A stretch of 64,000 nucleotides of DNA from Paenibacillus graminis (GTDB lineage: Bacteria > Bacillota > Bacilli > Paenibacillales > Paenibacillaceae): the NCBI RefSeq assembly GCF_000758705.1, contig NZ_CP009287.1, positions 2,356,001 to 2,420,000 on the forward strand, written 5' to 3'. Every line of letters begins with the position of its first letter. Position 1 is the stretch's first letter. The notes under the pieces are model-generated. The model was not told where the DNA came from. It was given only the letters and a program-made list of their open reading frames with translations, and ran no database searches. Below are positions 36,504-44,774 of the stretch, piece by piece. A program made the translations under genes and the position numbers.

Positions 36504-36542
36504 AACAGCAAGTCTCCTATGACGGGGACCTGCTGTTTTTTT
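36504..36542 (+). terminator. Intrinsic terminator
   Basis: AACAGCAAGTCTCC pairs with GGGGACCTGCTGTT, followed by TTTTTTT; 290 bp past the PAS kinase stop. Confidence 0.75.
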
Positions 36543-36599
36543 GTGGGGAGGCCCGTTTATCAGTATCATCTCACACGGTTGGTCAAAGTTCGCTGTTGC

Positions 36600-36678
36600 T
36601 AAGTGGAAAAAGTAAACCTAATTCAGTCAAATTCCCGATAATCCTTGAGTTAAGTGGAAAAAGTGAATCTGATTAAAT
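36600..36678 (+). repeat. Dispersed repeat cluster 3 (two copies)
   Basis: AAGTGGAAAAAGTAAACC + TAATT (36601-36623) and AAGTGGAAAAAGTGAATC + TGATTA (36652-36675), both on the plus strand. Confidence 0.75.
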
Positions 36679-37113
36679 CGGGAACGGTGTATATGGGCCA
36701 TTGTTGGATTTTTTTTCCGATGTAAGTGGATACATTCCACCTAAATCCCATAAAAGAACGAAAAATAAAATATTAGGTGGAGAAATTCCACTGGAGGATG
36801 GATTATGTAATTGTTGAACTCCTGAACTCCTGAACTCCAAGCTATCAATATTATTTACTAGCGACGCCTTTGGGCTCGTGCGAATAAGGGGGAGGCGGCG
36901 CAATGTAAAAAGAACCCATATCCGCATAAACTGCAGACAACAGGTTCGTCACAGGAAAATTCTTGACTATTCGTTGCGGCTGAATTAAGAACCATGAGAG
37001 CAAAAGCAGAGGAGCAAGAGCAGCAAGAGCAAGAAGAGCCAGAAGAGCAAGAGCAGAGCAGCAAGAACTGGCCGCCTGCCGGCCTGCCAACTTGCCAGCC
37101 TCTCAACTGGCTT

Positions 37114-37959
37114 CTAATGCATATACATGAGGCCGACGGTACCTGGACCACAGTGGCTTCCTATCACACAGCCTGCGTGAATGATGGCGATTTCGCCGGA
37201 ACCCGTCTGCTCACGCAGTGCTTTCTCCAAATACTTGGCATCCTCTTCCGCGAGGGTGTGGGCAACAATGATAAGCTCTTTGTCGATATCACCGGCATGC
37301 TCCAGGGCGTGGTGGAGCATCTGCTCGACAGCTTTTTCCTTTTTGCCGCGAATCTTGCTGACCGGCACGATGGCGCCGTCAATCAAACGCAGCACAGGTC
37401 GGATCTTCAGCAGGCTGCCGATAAAATTCTGCATGCCGGAGCAGCGTCCGCCCATGTACAGGTAGTCCAGCGTATCTACAACAAACTCCGTTTCCACCTG
37501 GCTGCGGCACTTTTTCACCATTGCGGCAATTTCCAGAGCACTTTGGCCTTTGGCGGCTGCACGGGCAGCCTTCATGACCAGGAGGGCAATCCCTCCGCAC
37601 AGCGTCTCGGAATCTACGACCTGCACCCGGCCTTCCGGGAACTCGCCTGCCGCGAGCAGGGCATTCTGATATGTAGAGGATAAAGCAGAGGATAGACTGA
37701 TATAGACGATATCTCCTCCGCTGCGGATCACCGGCTCAAAGGCAGCCATAAAATCTGCGGGCGAGGGGGCAGCTGTCTTCGGCAGGGCACCTTGAGCGGC
37801 TACCCGGCGGTACACTTCCTCAGGTGTAATATCCACCCCATCCCTGTAAGTAGCGTCATCAAATACGACATACAGCGGAATGATGCCAATATCATACGTT
37901 TTCTTCCAGCCTTGCGGCAAATCGGAAGTGCTGTCTGAAAAGATTTTTACGATAGACAT
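37114..37959 (-). CDS. DegV family fatty-acid-binding protein
   Basis: A 281-residue cytoplasmic protein of the DegV/FakB family, which binds a fatty acid and presents it to FakA kinase for incorporation into phospholipids. SIVKIFSDSTSDLP at the N-terminus, ISLSSALSSTYQNAL, VVDSETLCGG, DTLDYLYMGGRCSG and the C-terminal IGSHCGPGTVGLMY are family hallmarks. AAGGAG lies 6 nt before the ATG at 37959; an in-frame ATG at 37974 has no ribosome site. Which lipid it binds cannot be told. No fakA homologue is in the window. Confidence 0.92.
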   Translation of the reverse strand: MSIVKIFSDSTSDLPQGWKKTYDIGIIPLYVVFDDATYRDGVDITPEEVYRRVAAQGALPKTAAPSPADFMAAFEPVIRSGGDIVYISLSSALSSTYQNALLAAGEFPEGRVQVVDSETLCGGIALLVMKAARAAAKGQSALEIAAMVKKCRSQVETEFVVDTLDYLYMGGRCSGMQNFIGSLLKIRPVLRLIDGAIVPVSKIRGKKEKAVEQMLHHALEHAGDIDKELIIVAHTLAEEDAKYLEKALREQTGSGEIAIIHAGCVIGSHCGPGTVGLMYMH

Positions 37960-38085
37960 GAATTTCTCCTTCACCGGTTCTCGGATGACAATCTTCCATA
38001 ATATGATCTATATAATCTGTAATTATACCAAGCCTGCACGGATTCTCAAAATGAAATCATAGTTTTGCTGCCGAAGCGGCGAAAA

Positions 38086-38118
38086 AAAGACCAGCCGCTT
38101 CTGACGGCTGATCTTGAA
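38086..38118 (-). terminator. Terminator after AraC/GyrI gene (minus strand)
   Basis: On the minus strand AAGATCAGCCG, loop TCAGAAG, CGGCTGGTCTT, then TTTTT. Confidence 0.8.
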
Positions 38119-38134
38119 AACAGTTGTAGGAAAG

Positions 38135-39028
38135 TTACTTCTTGAGCACCGGTATCCACACTTCACAGACATAATCCTCTGCACCCGTATCGCCTGGCGG
38201 ATACAACTCAAACTCCGGTCCGCCCGTATGCTCATAGCCGGTTCCCGGGAACCATTCCTGAAAAATCCGCTGCCACACCTTCTGAATCGCATCGGGCATA
38301 GGGCCGGCTGAAGTGAATACGGCCCAGCTTGCAGCTGGAATCACTGCGGTCTCGTAGCCTTGCGGGTCGGTTTCGGGTGTGCCTTCCACTCCGATCCAGT
38401 AGGACAGCAGCTCCTTCTCCATGTCCATGCTCATACAGATGCCGAGCCAATCTTTGCCCGTGCCAACTTCAATCAGCTTATCCGAAGTGCCGTCCGCATT
38501 GCATTCATTCCAAAACTCGGGGATTCTGCGGAGATTTTCTCCGTCCCGGGTAGTCACCTCCATGGATTTACCGATAACGGTAAAAGCAGGTTTCTCTACG
38601 ATTTTGTATTCCATTTCCTGATCTCCCTTCAATGATAGATGGAAGGAGAGGCGGGGGAACGCTTTGAGCTGTACCCCAGGCTCCCGTGCGGAGGAGGGGG
38701 TTAGCCCATGCGCCTTGCGGAACGCTTTGGCGAACGCCTCGGGGGACTCGTATCCGTATTTCAGCGCCACATCGAGCACCCTGATCTTTGAAATCGCCAG
38801 CTCCTGGGCTGCCAGGGTCAATCTCCGTTTGCGGATATAGTCTGCCACCGTCACTCCGGTCAGCATGGCGAACATCCGCTGAAAGTGAAACGGAGAGACG
38901 TGGGCCACCTTGGCAACGTCCTCAATGCGCAGTGGCTCCGTCATTTTGCTCTCCATGTAATCCAGTGCATCTTTCATACGGATCAGCCATTCCAAGTCTG
39001 CCATCTCCCTTTGAACCCATCCTACCAT
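38135..39028 (-). CDS. AraC-family regulator with GyrI-like effector domain
   Basis: A 297-residue regulator. Residues 15-115 hold the two AraC helix-turn-helix motifs (IEDVAKVAHVSPFHFQRMF and VLDVALKYGYESPEAFAKAF). Residues 140-297 form a GyrI/Rob-like small-molecule-binding domain (EYKIVEKPAFTVIGKSMEV at its start, EDYVCEVWIPVLKK at its end). Such proteins respond to hydrophobic or cationic drugs or act as transcription activators of transport genes. Start has CGGGAG 5 nt before the ATG at 39028. Target genes unknown; DegV lies downstream on the same strand beyond a terminator. Confidence 0.9.
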   Translation of the reverse strand: MVGWVQREMADLEWLIRMKDALDYMESKMTEPLRIEDVAKVAHVSPFHFQRMFAMLTGVTVADYIRKRRLTLAAQELAISKIRVLDVALKYGYESPEAFAKAFRKAHGLTPSSAREPGVQLKAFPRLSFHLSLKGDQEMEYKIVEKPAFTVIGKSMEVTTRDGENLRRIPEFWNECNADGTSDKLIEVGTGKDWLGICMSMDMEKELLSYWIGVEGTPETDPQGYETAVIPAASWAVFTSAGPMPDAIQKVWQRIFQEWFPGTGYEHTGGPEFELYPPGDTGAEDYVCEVWIPVLKK

Positions 39029-39145
39029 GCCTGCTCCCGGGTCGTCCTGTTATTCTCTGCTCGTTGCAGACAGGTCAGGTCAGACCCCGTCCGCGCATCC
39101 AGCAGAGCATGTCCCTTATAGTATAGCCCAGGAGTGGGGAGGGAG

Positions 39146-40834
39146 TCAGCCCCCCAGACGGCAGACTCTGGCTTCATAAGGACGCAGGGTTTCCCGGTCC
39201 ATGGCCGGCTGCTCCTCAGGATAGTTGCTGATGACCGTTTCGGTCACGGCGTTCAGCTCCTCCAGGAGATCTACGGTCTGCGGGTGTTCGCAGAAATTCA
39301 ACAAGATCAGCCACCGTTCCCCTTCCAGCGTCCGGGTATAGGCATAAATGAATTCATGCTCCGGCAGCAGCAGTTCGTAATCGCCATAGACCATAACAGG
39401 ATGGTTTTTGCGCAGACTAATCAGCTTCTGATAATAATAAAATACCGAATCCGGATCAGCCAGCGCCTGTTCCACATTGATCTCCTCATAGCGCGGATTG
39501 AGCTTGAGCCACGGCGTTCCTTCGGTAAATCCGGCATTGGGGGAGGAGTCCCACTGCATAGGCGTGCGGGCATTGTCCCGGCCTTTGACATGGATCGCCT
39601 TCAGGGTGGCTTCATGATCGCCGCCGCCATCCGTTACCTTTTCCTTGTACATATTATGGATTTCAATATCCTTGTAATCTTCAAGCTGCGGGAACTGCAC
39701 GTTCGTCATGCCGATTTCCTCACCTTGATAAATGTAGGGCGTGCCTTTTAGCGTATGCAGCAGGGTAGCAAGCATTTTGGCCGAAATCACACGGTATTCC
39801 CGGTCATTGCCGAATCTGGAAACCATCCGGGGCTGGTCATGGTTGTTCAGGTACAGGCTGTTCCAGCCGCGGTCCGCCAGACCTACCTGCCATTTATGCA
39901 GGATATCGCGCAGCTTGGTCAAGTTCCAGGGAGTGACATTCCATTTGCCGCCGGGGCCGGAGTCTATATCCATATGCTCGAATTGAAAGACCATCTGCAG
40001 CTCATTCCGGTCTTCAGCGGTATACAGGATGGCGTCTTCTACCGTAGCACCCGGTGTCTCACCAACGGTCATTACATTATATTTGGAGAGAACCTCCCGG
40101 TTCATTTCCTGCAAATATTCGTGGACACGCGGGCCGTTCATATAATATTGTCCGCCGCCGGCCAGCTCGCCGGGAGCAAGACCCTCATAATAGGCCGAAG
40201 GCAGGCCTTCCACCTTGGAAATCATATTGATGACGTCCATCCGCAGCCCGTCTACCCCTTTGTCCAGCCAAAAAGCCATCATCTTGTACAGCGCCTCACG
40301 CAGCTTCGGATTCTCCCAGTTGAGATCCGGCTGCTTGCGTGAGAAGAGATGCAGATAATATTCGCCTGTTTTTTCATCCAGTTCCCAGGCCGGGCCGCTG
40401 AAGATGGAGCTCCAATTGTTCGGCAGCTCGCCATTCGGGCCGCCGGGCCGCCAGATGTAATAATCCCGGTATGGATTATCCTTAGAGGAACGGGATTCCA
40501 CGAACCAGGCATGCTCATCCGAGGAATGGTTGATGACAAGGTCCATCATCAGCTTGATGCCGCGTGCATGCAGCCCGTTCAGCAGATCCTCCCAGTCGCC
40601 AAGGGTGCCGAATTCATCCATAATGTCCTCGTAATCGCTGATATCATAGCCATTATCGTCATTTGGAGATTTGTAGACCGGCGACAGCCAGACGACATCG
40701 ACCCCCAGCTTGTGCAGATAATCGAGACGGGAGATAATCCCGCGCAAATCTCCGATTCCGTCTCCGTTGCTGTCCTGGAAGCTGCGTGGATAGATCTGAT
40801 AGACAACGGCTTCTTTCCAAAAGGTTCTGTTCAT
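39146..40834 (-). CDS. malL: Oligo-1,6-glucosidase (GH13_31)
   Basis: A 562-residue cytoplasmic GH13 enzyme that splits alpha-1,6 ends of isomaltose, panose and limit dextrins. (beta/alpha)8 motifs: nucleophile D200 (GLRMDVINMIS), acid/base E259 (TVGETPG), D333 (LNNHDQPR) plus DLVINHSS. The residue after the nucleophile is Val201, which in characterised enzymes marks alpha-1,6 preference (alpha-1,4 enzymes usually have Ala). AAAGGAG lies 9 nt before ATG. It follows mapA on the minus strand, separated by a terminator and repeat element A, so it may have its own promoter. Confidence 0.93.
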   Translation of the reverse strand: MNRTFWKEAVVYQIYPRSFQDSNGDGIGDLRGIISRLDYLHKLGVDVVWLSPVYKSPNDDNGYDISDYEDIMDEFGTLGDWEDLLNGLHARGIKLMMDLVINHSSDEHAWFVESRSSKDNPYRDYYIWRPGGPNGELPNNWSSIFSGPAWELDEKTGEYYLHLFSRKQPDLNWENPKLREALYKMMAFWLDKGVDGLRMDVINMISKVEGLPSAYYEGLAPGELAGGGQYYMNGPRVHEYLQEMNREVLSKYNVMTVGETPGATVEDAILYTAEDRNELQMVFQFEHMDIDSGPGGKWNVTPWNLTKLRDILHKWQVGLADRGWNSLYLNNHDQPRMVSRFGNDREYRVISAKMLATLLHTLKGTPYIYQGEEIGMTNVQFPQLEDYKDIEIHNMYKEKVTDGGGDHEATLKAIHVKGRDNARTPMQWDSSPNAGFTEGTPWLKLNPRYEEINVEQALADPDSVFYYYQKLISLRKNHPVMVYGDYELLLPEHEFIYAYTRTLEGERWLILLNFCEHPQTVDLLEELNAVTETVISNYPEEQPAMDRETLRPYEARVCRLGG

Positions 40835-40920
40835 GCAAATTCGCTCCTTTGAATGGGATTGGGAATTTATATTCTGCTTTGAAAATGGAATCAGCAGCCG
40901 TCTCGGCTATAGAGAAGAGT

Positions 40921-41061
40921 TGGAGTTCCGGCCGCTGTTGTATCCGGATTTGTTCAATTGATACCACTTCCCACGGTTGAAATCCGGAGACTGCCTATGC
41001 TTCCGACGCGGGCTTTTCTGCGAAAAGCTTTCAGGCGGACGTTATCGCTCCTACACTTCCA
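40921..41061. repeat. Palindromic dispersed element, copy A
   Basis: Shares GTTCCGGCCGCTGTT (5' block) and AGGCGGACG...CGCTCCTACA (3' block) with copy B at 43572-43677. Between the blocks TCCGGATTT (40943-40951) and AAATCCGGA (40980-40988) form a perfect 9-bp stem whose sequence differs from that of copy B. Lies between mapA and malL. Confidence 0.65.
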
Positions 41062-41111
41062 GATTTCCCCTCCAGCCTTCCTGCAGATTCTATTTTCCAG
41101 CCCAGCGTATA

Positions 41112-41145
41112 TAAATAGCCCCGAAGAAGCTTAAGCCTTCGGGGC
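41112..41145 (-). terminator. Terminator after mapA (minus strand)
   Basis: Minus strand: GCCCCGAAG, loop GCTTAAGCTT, CTTCGGGGC, then TATTTAT; a perfect 9-bp GC-rich stem. Confidence 0.75.
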
Positions 41146-41156
41146 AGCAGCAACAA

Positions 41157-43475
41157 TTACACCGTAACGGATGAGCCTTCGGCAGTGACGCTGCTCAGCC
41201 CGTTCACTGTATAGTCCTTGCCAAAAATCGTGATGGACGCCGGAATATCCGTTTCATTGACGACCGTAACCTGCACGTCGGTTACACTTACCTTCAGGCG
41301 GGAGCCGCGGAACATGATTTTGAACGAATAAGCGGTCCAGTGGCCCGGATTGGAGGGATTCAGGATCAGCCGGTCAGCCTGCACCCGCAGTCCGCCAAAG
41401 CCATGCACGATCGACATCCAGGTTCCGGCCATACTGGTGGTATGGCAGCCGTCTTCCGTATCGTTGTTGTAATTGTCGAGATCCAATCTTGATGTGCGCA
41501 GGTACATTTCATATGCCTTTTCCTTGTATCCCAGCTCACAGGCGAGAATCGCATGGATGCAAGGGGAGAGGGAGGACTCATGGACGGTAATCGGTTCATA
41601 AAAGTCGAAATTCCGCTTTTTGGTCTCCAGATCATAACGGTCACCGAGGAAATAGAGTCCCTGCAGCACATCGGCCTGTTTGATGAAGCAGGAGCGCAGA
41701 ATGCGGTCCCAGGACCATTTTTGATTCAGCGGGAGATTTTCGGGCAGCACATCCTTGACCTGAATGATCTCTTTGTCAAGGAAGCCGTCCTGCTGCAGGA
41801 AGATTCCGAGTTCCTCATCGGCTGCATAGTACATTTTGGCGATAATATCATTCCACTTTGCGGTTTCATCCTCTGCCAGCTCCAGCTTATCAACAAGCTC
41901 CGCATAACGGGCGGACTCATTCTCCTGCAGATACTTCAGCGCTTCCAGGGTGTATTCCATCGTCCAGGAGGCCATCCGGTTCGTATACCAGTTGTTGTTG
42001 ACATTGTTCTCGTATTCATTCGGTCCGGTGACTCCGAGCATTACATATTTGTCCTTATGCGGCACGTAGTGCACGCGTTCCTCCCAGAAGCGGGAGATTT
42101 CCACCAGCACCTCCAGGCCATACTGCCCAAGATAGGCTTGGTCTCCGGTGTAGTTCACATAGTTATAGATAGCATAAGCAATGGCGCCGTTGCGGTGGAT
42201 CTCTTCGAACGTAATCTCCCACTCATTGTGGCACTCCTCACCGTTCATCGTTACCATTGGATACAGCGCGCCTTTTTTAAAGCCGAGCTTGCGGGCGTTT
42301 TCCTTCGCCTTCTCCAGATGCTTGTAACGGTAGATCAGCAGGTTGCGGGCAATCGAAGAATCGGCGGTACTTAAGTAGAAAGGCACACAATAAGCTTCAG
42401 TATCCCAATAGGTGCTGCCGCCGTATTTTTCTCCGGTGAAGCCCTTAGGACCGATGTTCAGCCGGTCGTCTTCGCCGGTATAGGTCTGATTCAACTGGAA
42501 AATATTGAAGCGGATCGCCTGCTGCGCGGATACATCGCCTTCAATGATAATGTCGCTTTCCTTCCACTTATCTTTCCATGCCTCAGCCTGTTCGGTCAAA
42601 AGCGTCGCAAAACCGGCTTCCCGGGCGCTGTGCAGTGCGGTTTCTGCTGCTTCCACCAATTGGCCCAGCCCGTGATTGCGGGAGGTGACATTGGCAGCAT
42701 ACTTATAAATAACCACCTGATCGCCGGATTTTACCGGGAAGCTTACTTTGCTGGCTACATATTTCTCTTCCTCGATGGTAACGGCTTCACTGGCAAGCTT
42801 TTCACCATTCAGGAGGATGTCGAAGAGATAGGCAGAGGTAACGTGAAAATCAAGTTTTTTGGTCTTCAGTGTCAGATGTCCGCCATCCGGTCCGCCTTTT
42901 TTCTCAACTTCATTCCAGAATTTCTCGTCGTAGTTGGCGTCCTTGTTCTTGATGTCGCCGTCCAGGTAAGGGGTGATGGTCAGCTCACCGGCAAAATTAA
43001 CGGGGCTGATCGAGTATCGGATGGCGCCAATCTCACGGCGGGCCATGCTGACAATACGGAGGCTGTCGACCCGGACTTCCTTGCCGTCAGCCGTTACTGC
43101 GGTGAAGCTGCGGGACAATGTGCCTTCCTTCATGTTAAGCTCCCGGCGGAATTCGCTGACGGTGCAGGCCGCCAGATCCAGCGGTGTGCCGTCAATATCA
43201 ATGTTGATGCCGATCCAGTTCGTGCTGTTCAGCACCTTGGCAAAATACTCCGGATAGCCGTTTTTCCACCAGCCCACCCGTGTTTTGTCGGGATAGTAGA
43301 CGCCAGCCATATAGCTGCCCTGCAGGCTGTGCCCGCTGTACTGCTCTTCAAAATTGGCGCGTCCGCCCATATACCCGTTGCCGATGCTAAAGACGCTTTC
43401 GGAGATTTCCTGGGTCTGTGGATCAAAGGATTCTTCAATAATGGACCATTCGTCGATTTTTAAATATTGTTTCAT
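41157..43475 (-). CDS. mapA: Maltose phosphorylase (GH65)
   Basis: A 772-residue cytoplasmic enzyme that splits maltose with phosphate to beta-glucose-1-phosphate and glucose. It has the GH65 N-terminal beta-sandwich, the (alpha/alpha)6 barrel and C-terminal domain. The catalytic acid is E487 in GVTGPNEYENN, the same position as in the Lactobacillus brevis enzyme; YGGSTYWDTEAYC and a C-terminal HGFGGLRVQADRLIL are also family features. Trehalose or kojibiose phosphorylase is less likely given the pgmB, MalR and maltodextrin context. Lies 309 bp after pgmB on the same strand with repeat element B between them. Product goes to PgmB. Confidence 0.94.
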   Translation of the reverse strand: MKQYLKIDEWSIIEESFDPQTQEISESVFSIGNGYMGGRANFEEQYSGHSLQGSYMAGVYYPDKTRVGWWKNGYPEYFAKVLNSTNWIGINIDIDGTPLDLAACTVSEFRRELNMKEGTLSRSFTAVTADGKEVRVDSLRIVSMARREIGAIRYSISPVNFAGELTITPYLDGDIKNKDANYDEKFWNEVEKKGGPDGGHLTLKTKKLDFHVTSAYLFDILLNGEKLASEAVTIEEEKYVASKVSFPVKSGDQVVIYKYAANVTSRNHGLGQLVEAAETALHSAREAGFATLLTEQAEAWKDKWKESDIIIEGDVSAQQAIRFNIFQLNQTYTGEDDRLNIGPKGFTGEKYGGSTYWDTEAYCVPFYLSTADSSIARNLLIYRYKHLEKAKENARKLGFKKGALYPMVTMNGEECHNEWEITFEEIHRNGAIAYAIYNYVNYTGDQAYLGQYGLEVLVEISRFWEERVHYVPHKDKYVMLGVTGPNEYENNVNNNWYTNRMASWTMEYTLEALKYLQENESARYAELVDKLELAEDETAKWNDIIAKMYYAADEELGIFLQQDGFLDKEIIQVKDVLPENLPLNQKWSWDRILRSCFIKQADVLQGLYFLGDRYDLETKKRNFDFYEPITVHESSLSPCIHAILACELGYKEKAYEMYLRTSRLDLDNYNNDTEDGCHTTSMAGTWMSIVHGFGGLRVQADRLILNPSNPGHWTAYSFKIMFRGSRLKVSVTDVQVTVVNETDIPASITIFGKDYTVNGLSSVTAEGSSVTV

Positions 43476-43571
43476 TAGTACCGGCTCCTTTTAAATAGGG
43501 GATGAGGATATAGAATGAACTAAATCTCTTGGATTAGAATTCTGGTGCCAGCGCCGCTCCTGCGCGGATTG

Positions 43572-43677
43572 TTTGGACTTCCGGCCGCTGTTATAATCAG
43601 ATTCCTTGATGGGAAGCAGTGAATGACGGCTGAAATCTGATTATAAAGGCGGACGCTGACGCTCCTACAGTTCCAAA
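43572..43677. repeat. Palindromic dispersed element, copy B
   Basis: ACTTCCGGCCGCTGTT, then TTATAATCAGATT (43591-43603) and AATCTGATTATAA (43634-43646) forming a perfect 13-bp stem, then AGGCGGACG...CGCTCCTACA; ends TTTGGA/TTCCAAA are also inverted. Lies between pgmB and mapA. The rest of the 309-bp gap shows nothing else clear. Confidence 0.7.
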
Positions 43678-43784
43678 CTTCCGCTCCGCGGCTTCGTCAC
43701 CATAACTCTAAAACGTCAATATTAATTCATTTTATAAAAAGTAGGGCAGAAGAGACTCAGATTACCTATAACTGTTAATGTTCG

Positions 43785-44447
43785 TCAAACACGTGCAAAT
43801 GATTCCCTGAGGGCTGTAACACTGATGTGTGCCAGCGAAGGGACAACAAGGTTGGCGGCTCCCAATGTCTGGGGGGAGCCAATTCCTACGCTGCGCATGC
43901 CGGCGCGGATAGCTGCGGTGATTCCGGCTTCGGCATCCTCGAAGACGACACAGTGCCTGGGTTCAGTAGAGGTTGCTCTGGCACCGAGAAGGAAAACCTC
44001 GGGATCGGGCTTGGCGGCGCTGGTATGCGTACCGTCGATGATGGCATCGAAATAAGGGGTAAGACCAGTGTTGTTCAGGATCAGCATCGCATTTTTGCTG
44101 GCCGAGCCAAGGGCTGTCTTGATTCCCTGGGTACGGCATTCTTTCAGAAAATCCAGTGCACCCGGCAAAATCTCCGAACTGTCCATCTTGGCGATATATT
44201 CGACGTACCGGTTGTTCTTCTGCTCGGCTAGCTCGGCTTTGCGTGTTTCATCGAGGGTAAGCCCGCCGATTTCCAGCAGAATGTTCAACGATGCGGTCCG
44301 GCTGACGCCCTTAAGCCGTTCATTGTCTTTCTCAGTGAAGATGAAGCCAAGCTGCTCGGCCAGCTCTCTCCAGGCGATGTAATGATATTTGGCGGTGTCG
44401 ACGAGCACGCCGTCCAAATCGAACAAACAGGCTTTGATTTCTGACAT
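43785..44447 (-). CDS. pgmB: Beta-phosphoglucomutase
   Basis: A 220-residue HAD-superfamily enzyme converting beta-glucose-1-phosphate to glucose-6-phosphate, the partner reaction of maltose phosphorylase. The catalytic Asp pair is D10/D12 in CLFDLDGVLVD, followed by the cap domain (ERLKGVSRTASL), ALGSASKN, the Lys in AAKPDPEVFL and the Mg2+ site VFEDAEAG. GGAGG lies 6 nt before the ATG. First gene of the minus-strand pgmB-mapA-malL row downstream of malR; a CAAACGTTTG operator lies 260 bp upstream. Confidence 0.95.
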   Translation of the reverse strand: MSEIKACLFDLDGVLVDTAKYHYIAWRELAEQLGFIFTEKDNERLKGVSRTASLNILLEIGGLTLDETRKAELAEQKNNRYVEYIAKMDSSEILPGALDFLKECRTQGIKTALGSASKNAMLILNNTGLTPYFDAIIDGTHTSAAKPDPEVFLLGARATSTEPRHCVVFEDAEAGITAAIRAGMRSVGIGSPQTLGAANLVVPSLAHISVTALRESFARV

Positions 44448-44707
44448 AATGAACCTCCTAAAAGTTGTGATGATAAGTAAGCATTAATTTCCCGGATGGC
44501 GCTAAGACTGGCGGAAATCATCCATAGTATGCAACAATCCGGTTAGTTAAGGGTGTCAAATCACCGATATTCTGGACCACGTACAACCATGGGCCTGCTG
44601 AATGGGCCGAACGGGCAAAAAACCTGCAAAATGTGCAACAATTGTGTAATGTCAGCAACAACCGCAAGCGGGACAACTTATCAGCAAGCTGAGTTTTTTA
44701 TGTAGCG

Positions 44708-44717
44708 CAAACGTTTG
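44708..44717. promoter_or_regulatory. MalR-type operator CAAACGTTTG between malR and pgmB
   Basis: A perfect palindrome inside GCGCAAACGTTTGTAC. The gap 44448-44774 otherwise shows the malR terminator and no confidently placed promoter for pgmB; a TTGACA on the minus strand near 44545 has no well-spaced -10. Confidence 0.6.
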
Positions 44718-44731
44718 TACAAGTTTCGAAA

Positions 44732-44765
44732 AAATAAATGAAGCATCAGTTGCTTCATTTATTTT
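44732..44765. terminator. Terminator after malR
   Basis: AAATAAATGAAGCA and its exact complement form 14-bp arms around TCAGT, with AT-rich ends that give a U tract on both strands. Confidence 0.75.
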
Positions 44766-44774
44766 GTTCCCAAA

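Larger units (their letters stand above)
36214..37113. other. 900-bp intergenic region with repeats, no supported gene
   Basis: Contains a 14-bp direct repeat AAGCAGGGAACTAG (36358-36371 and 36382-36395), an 18-bp tandem based on GCAAGCCCNCTAGCGGNA (about 36453-36495), a terminator (36504-36542), repeat cluster 3 (36600-36678), two AAGTGGA/TTCCACC-type relatives (36725-36745 and 36770-36795), and a low-complexity GAGCAAGAGCAG run (about 36990-37065). Frames here encode only low-complexity peptides and lack ribosome sites. Confidence 0.6.

Noticed and set aside
36402..36602. 66-residue frame with AASPLAEASPLAAASP repeats
   Set aside because: The repeated peptide simply reflects an 18-bp DNA tandem; it runs over a terminator and lacks a ribosome site.
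38945..39145. Minor frames around the AraC-malL junction
   Set aside because: They are shadows of the AraC gene and carry no ribosome sites.
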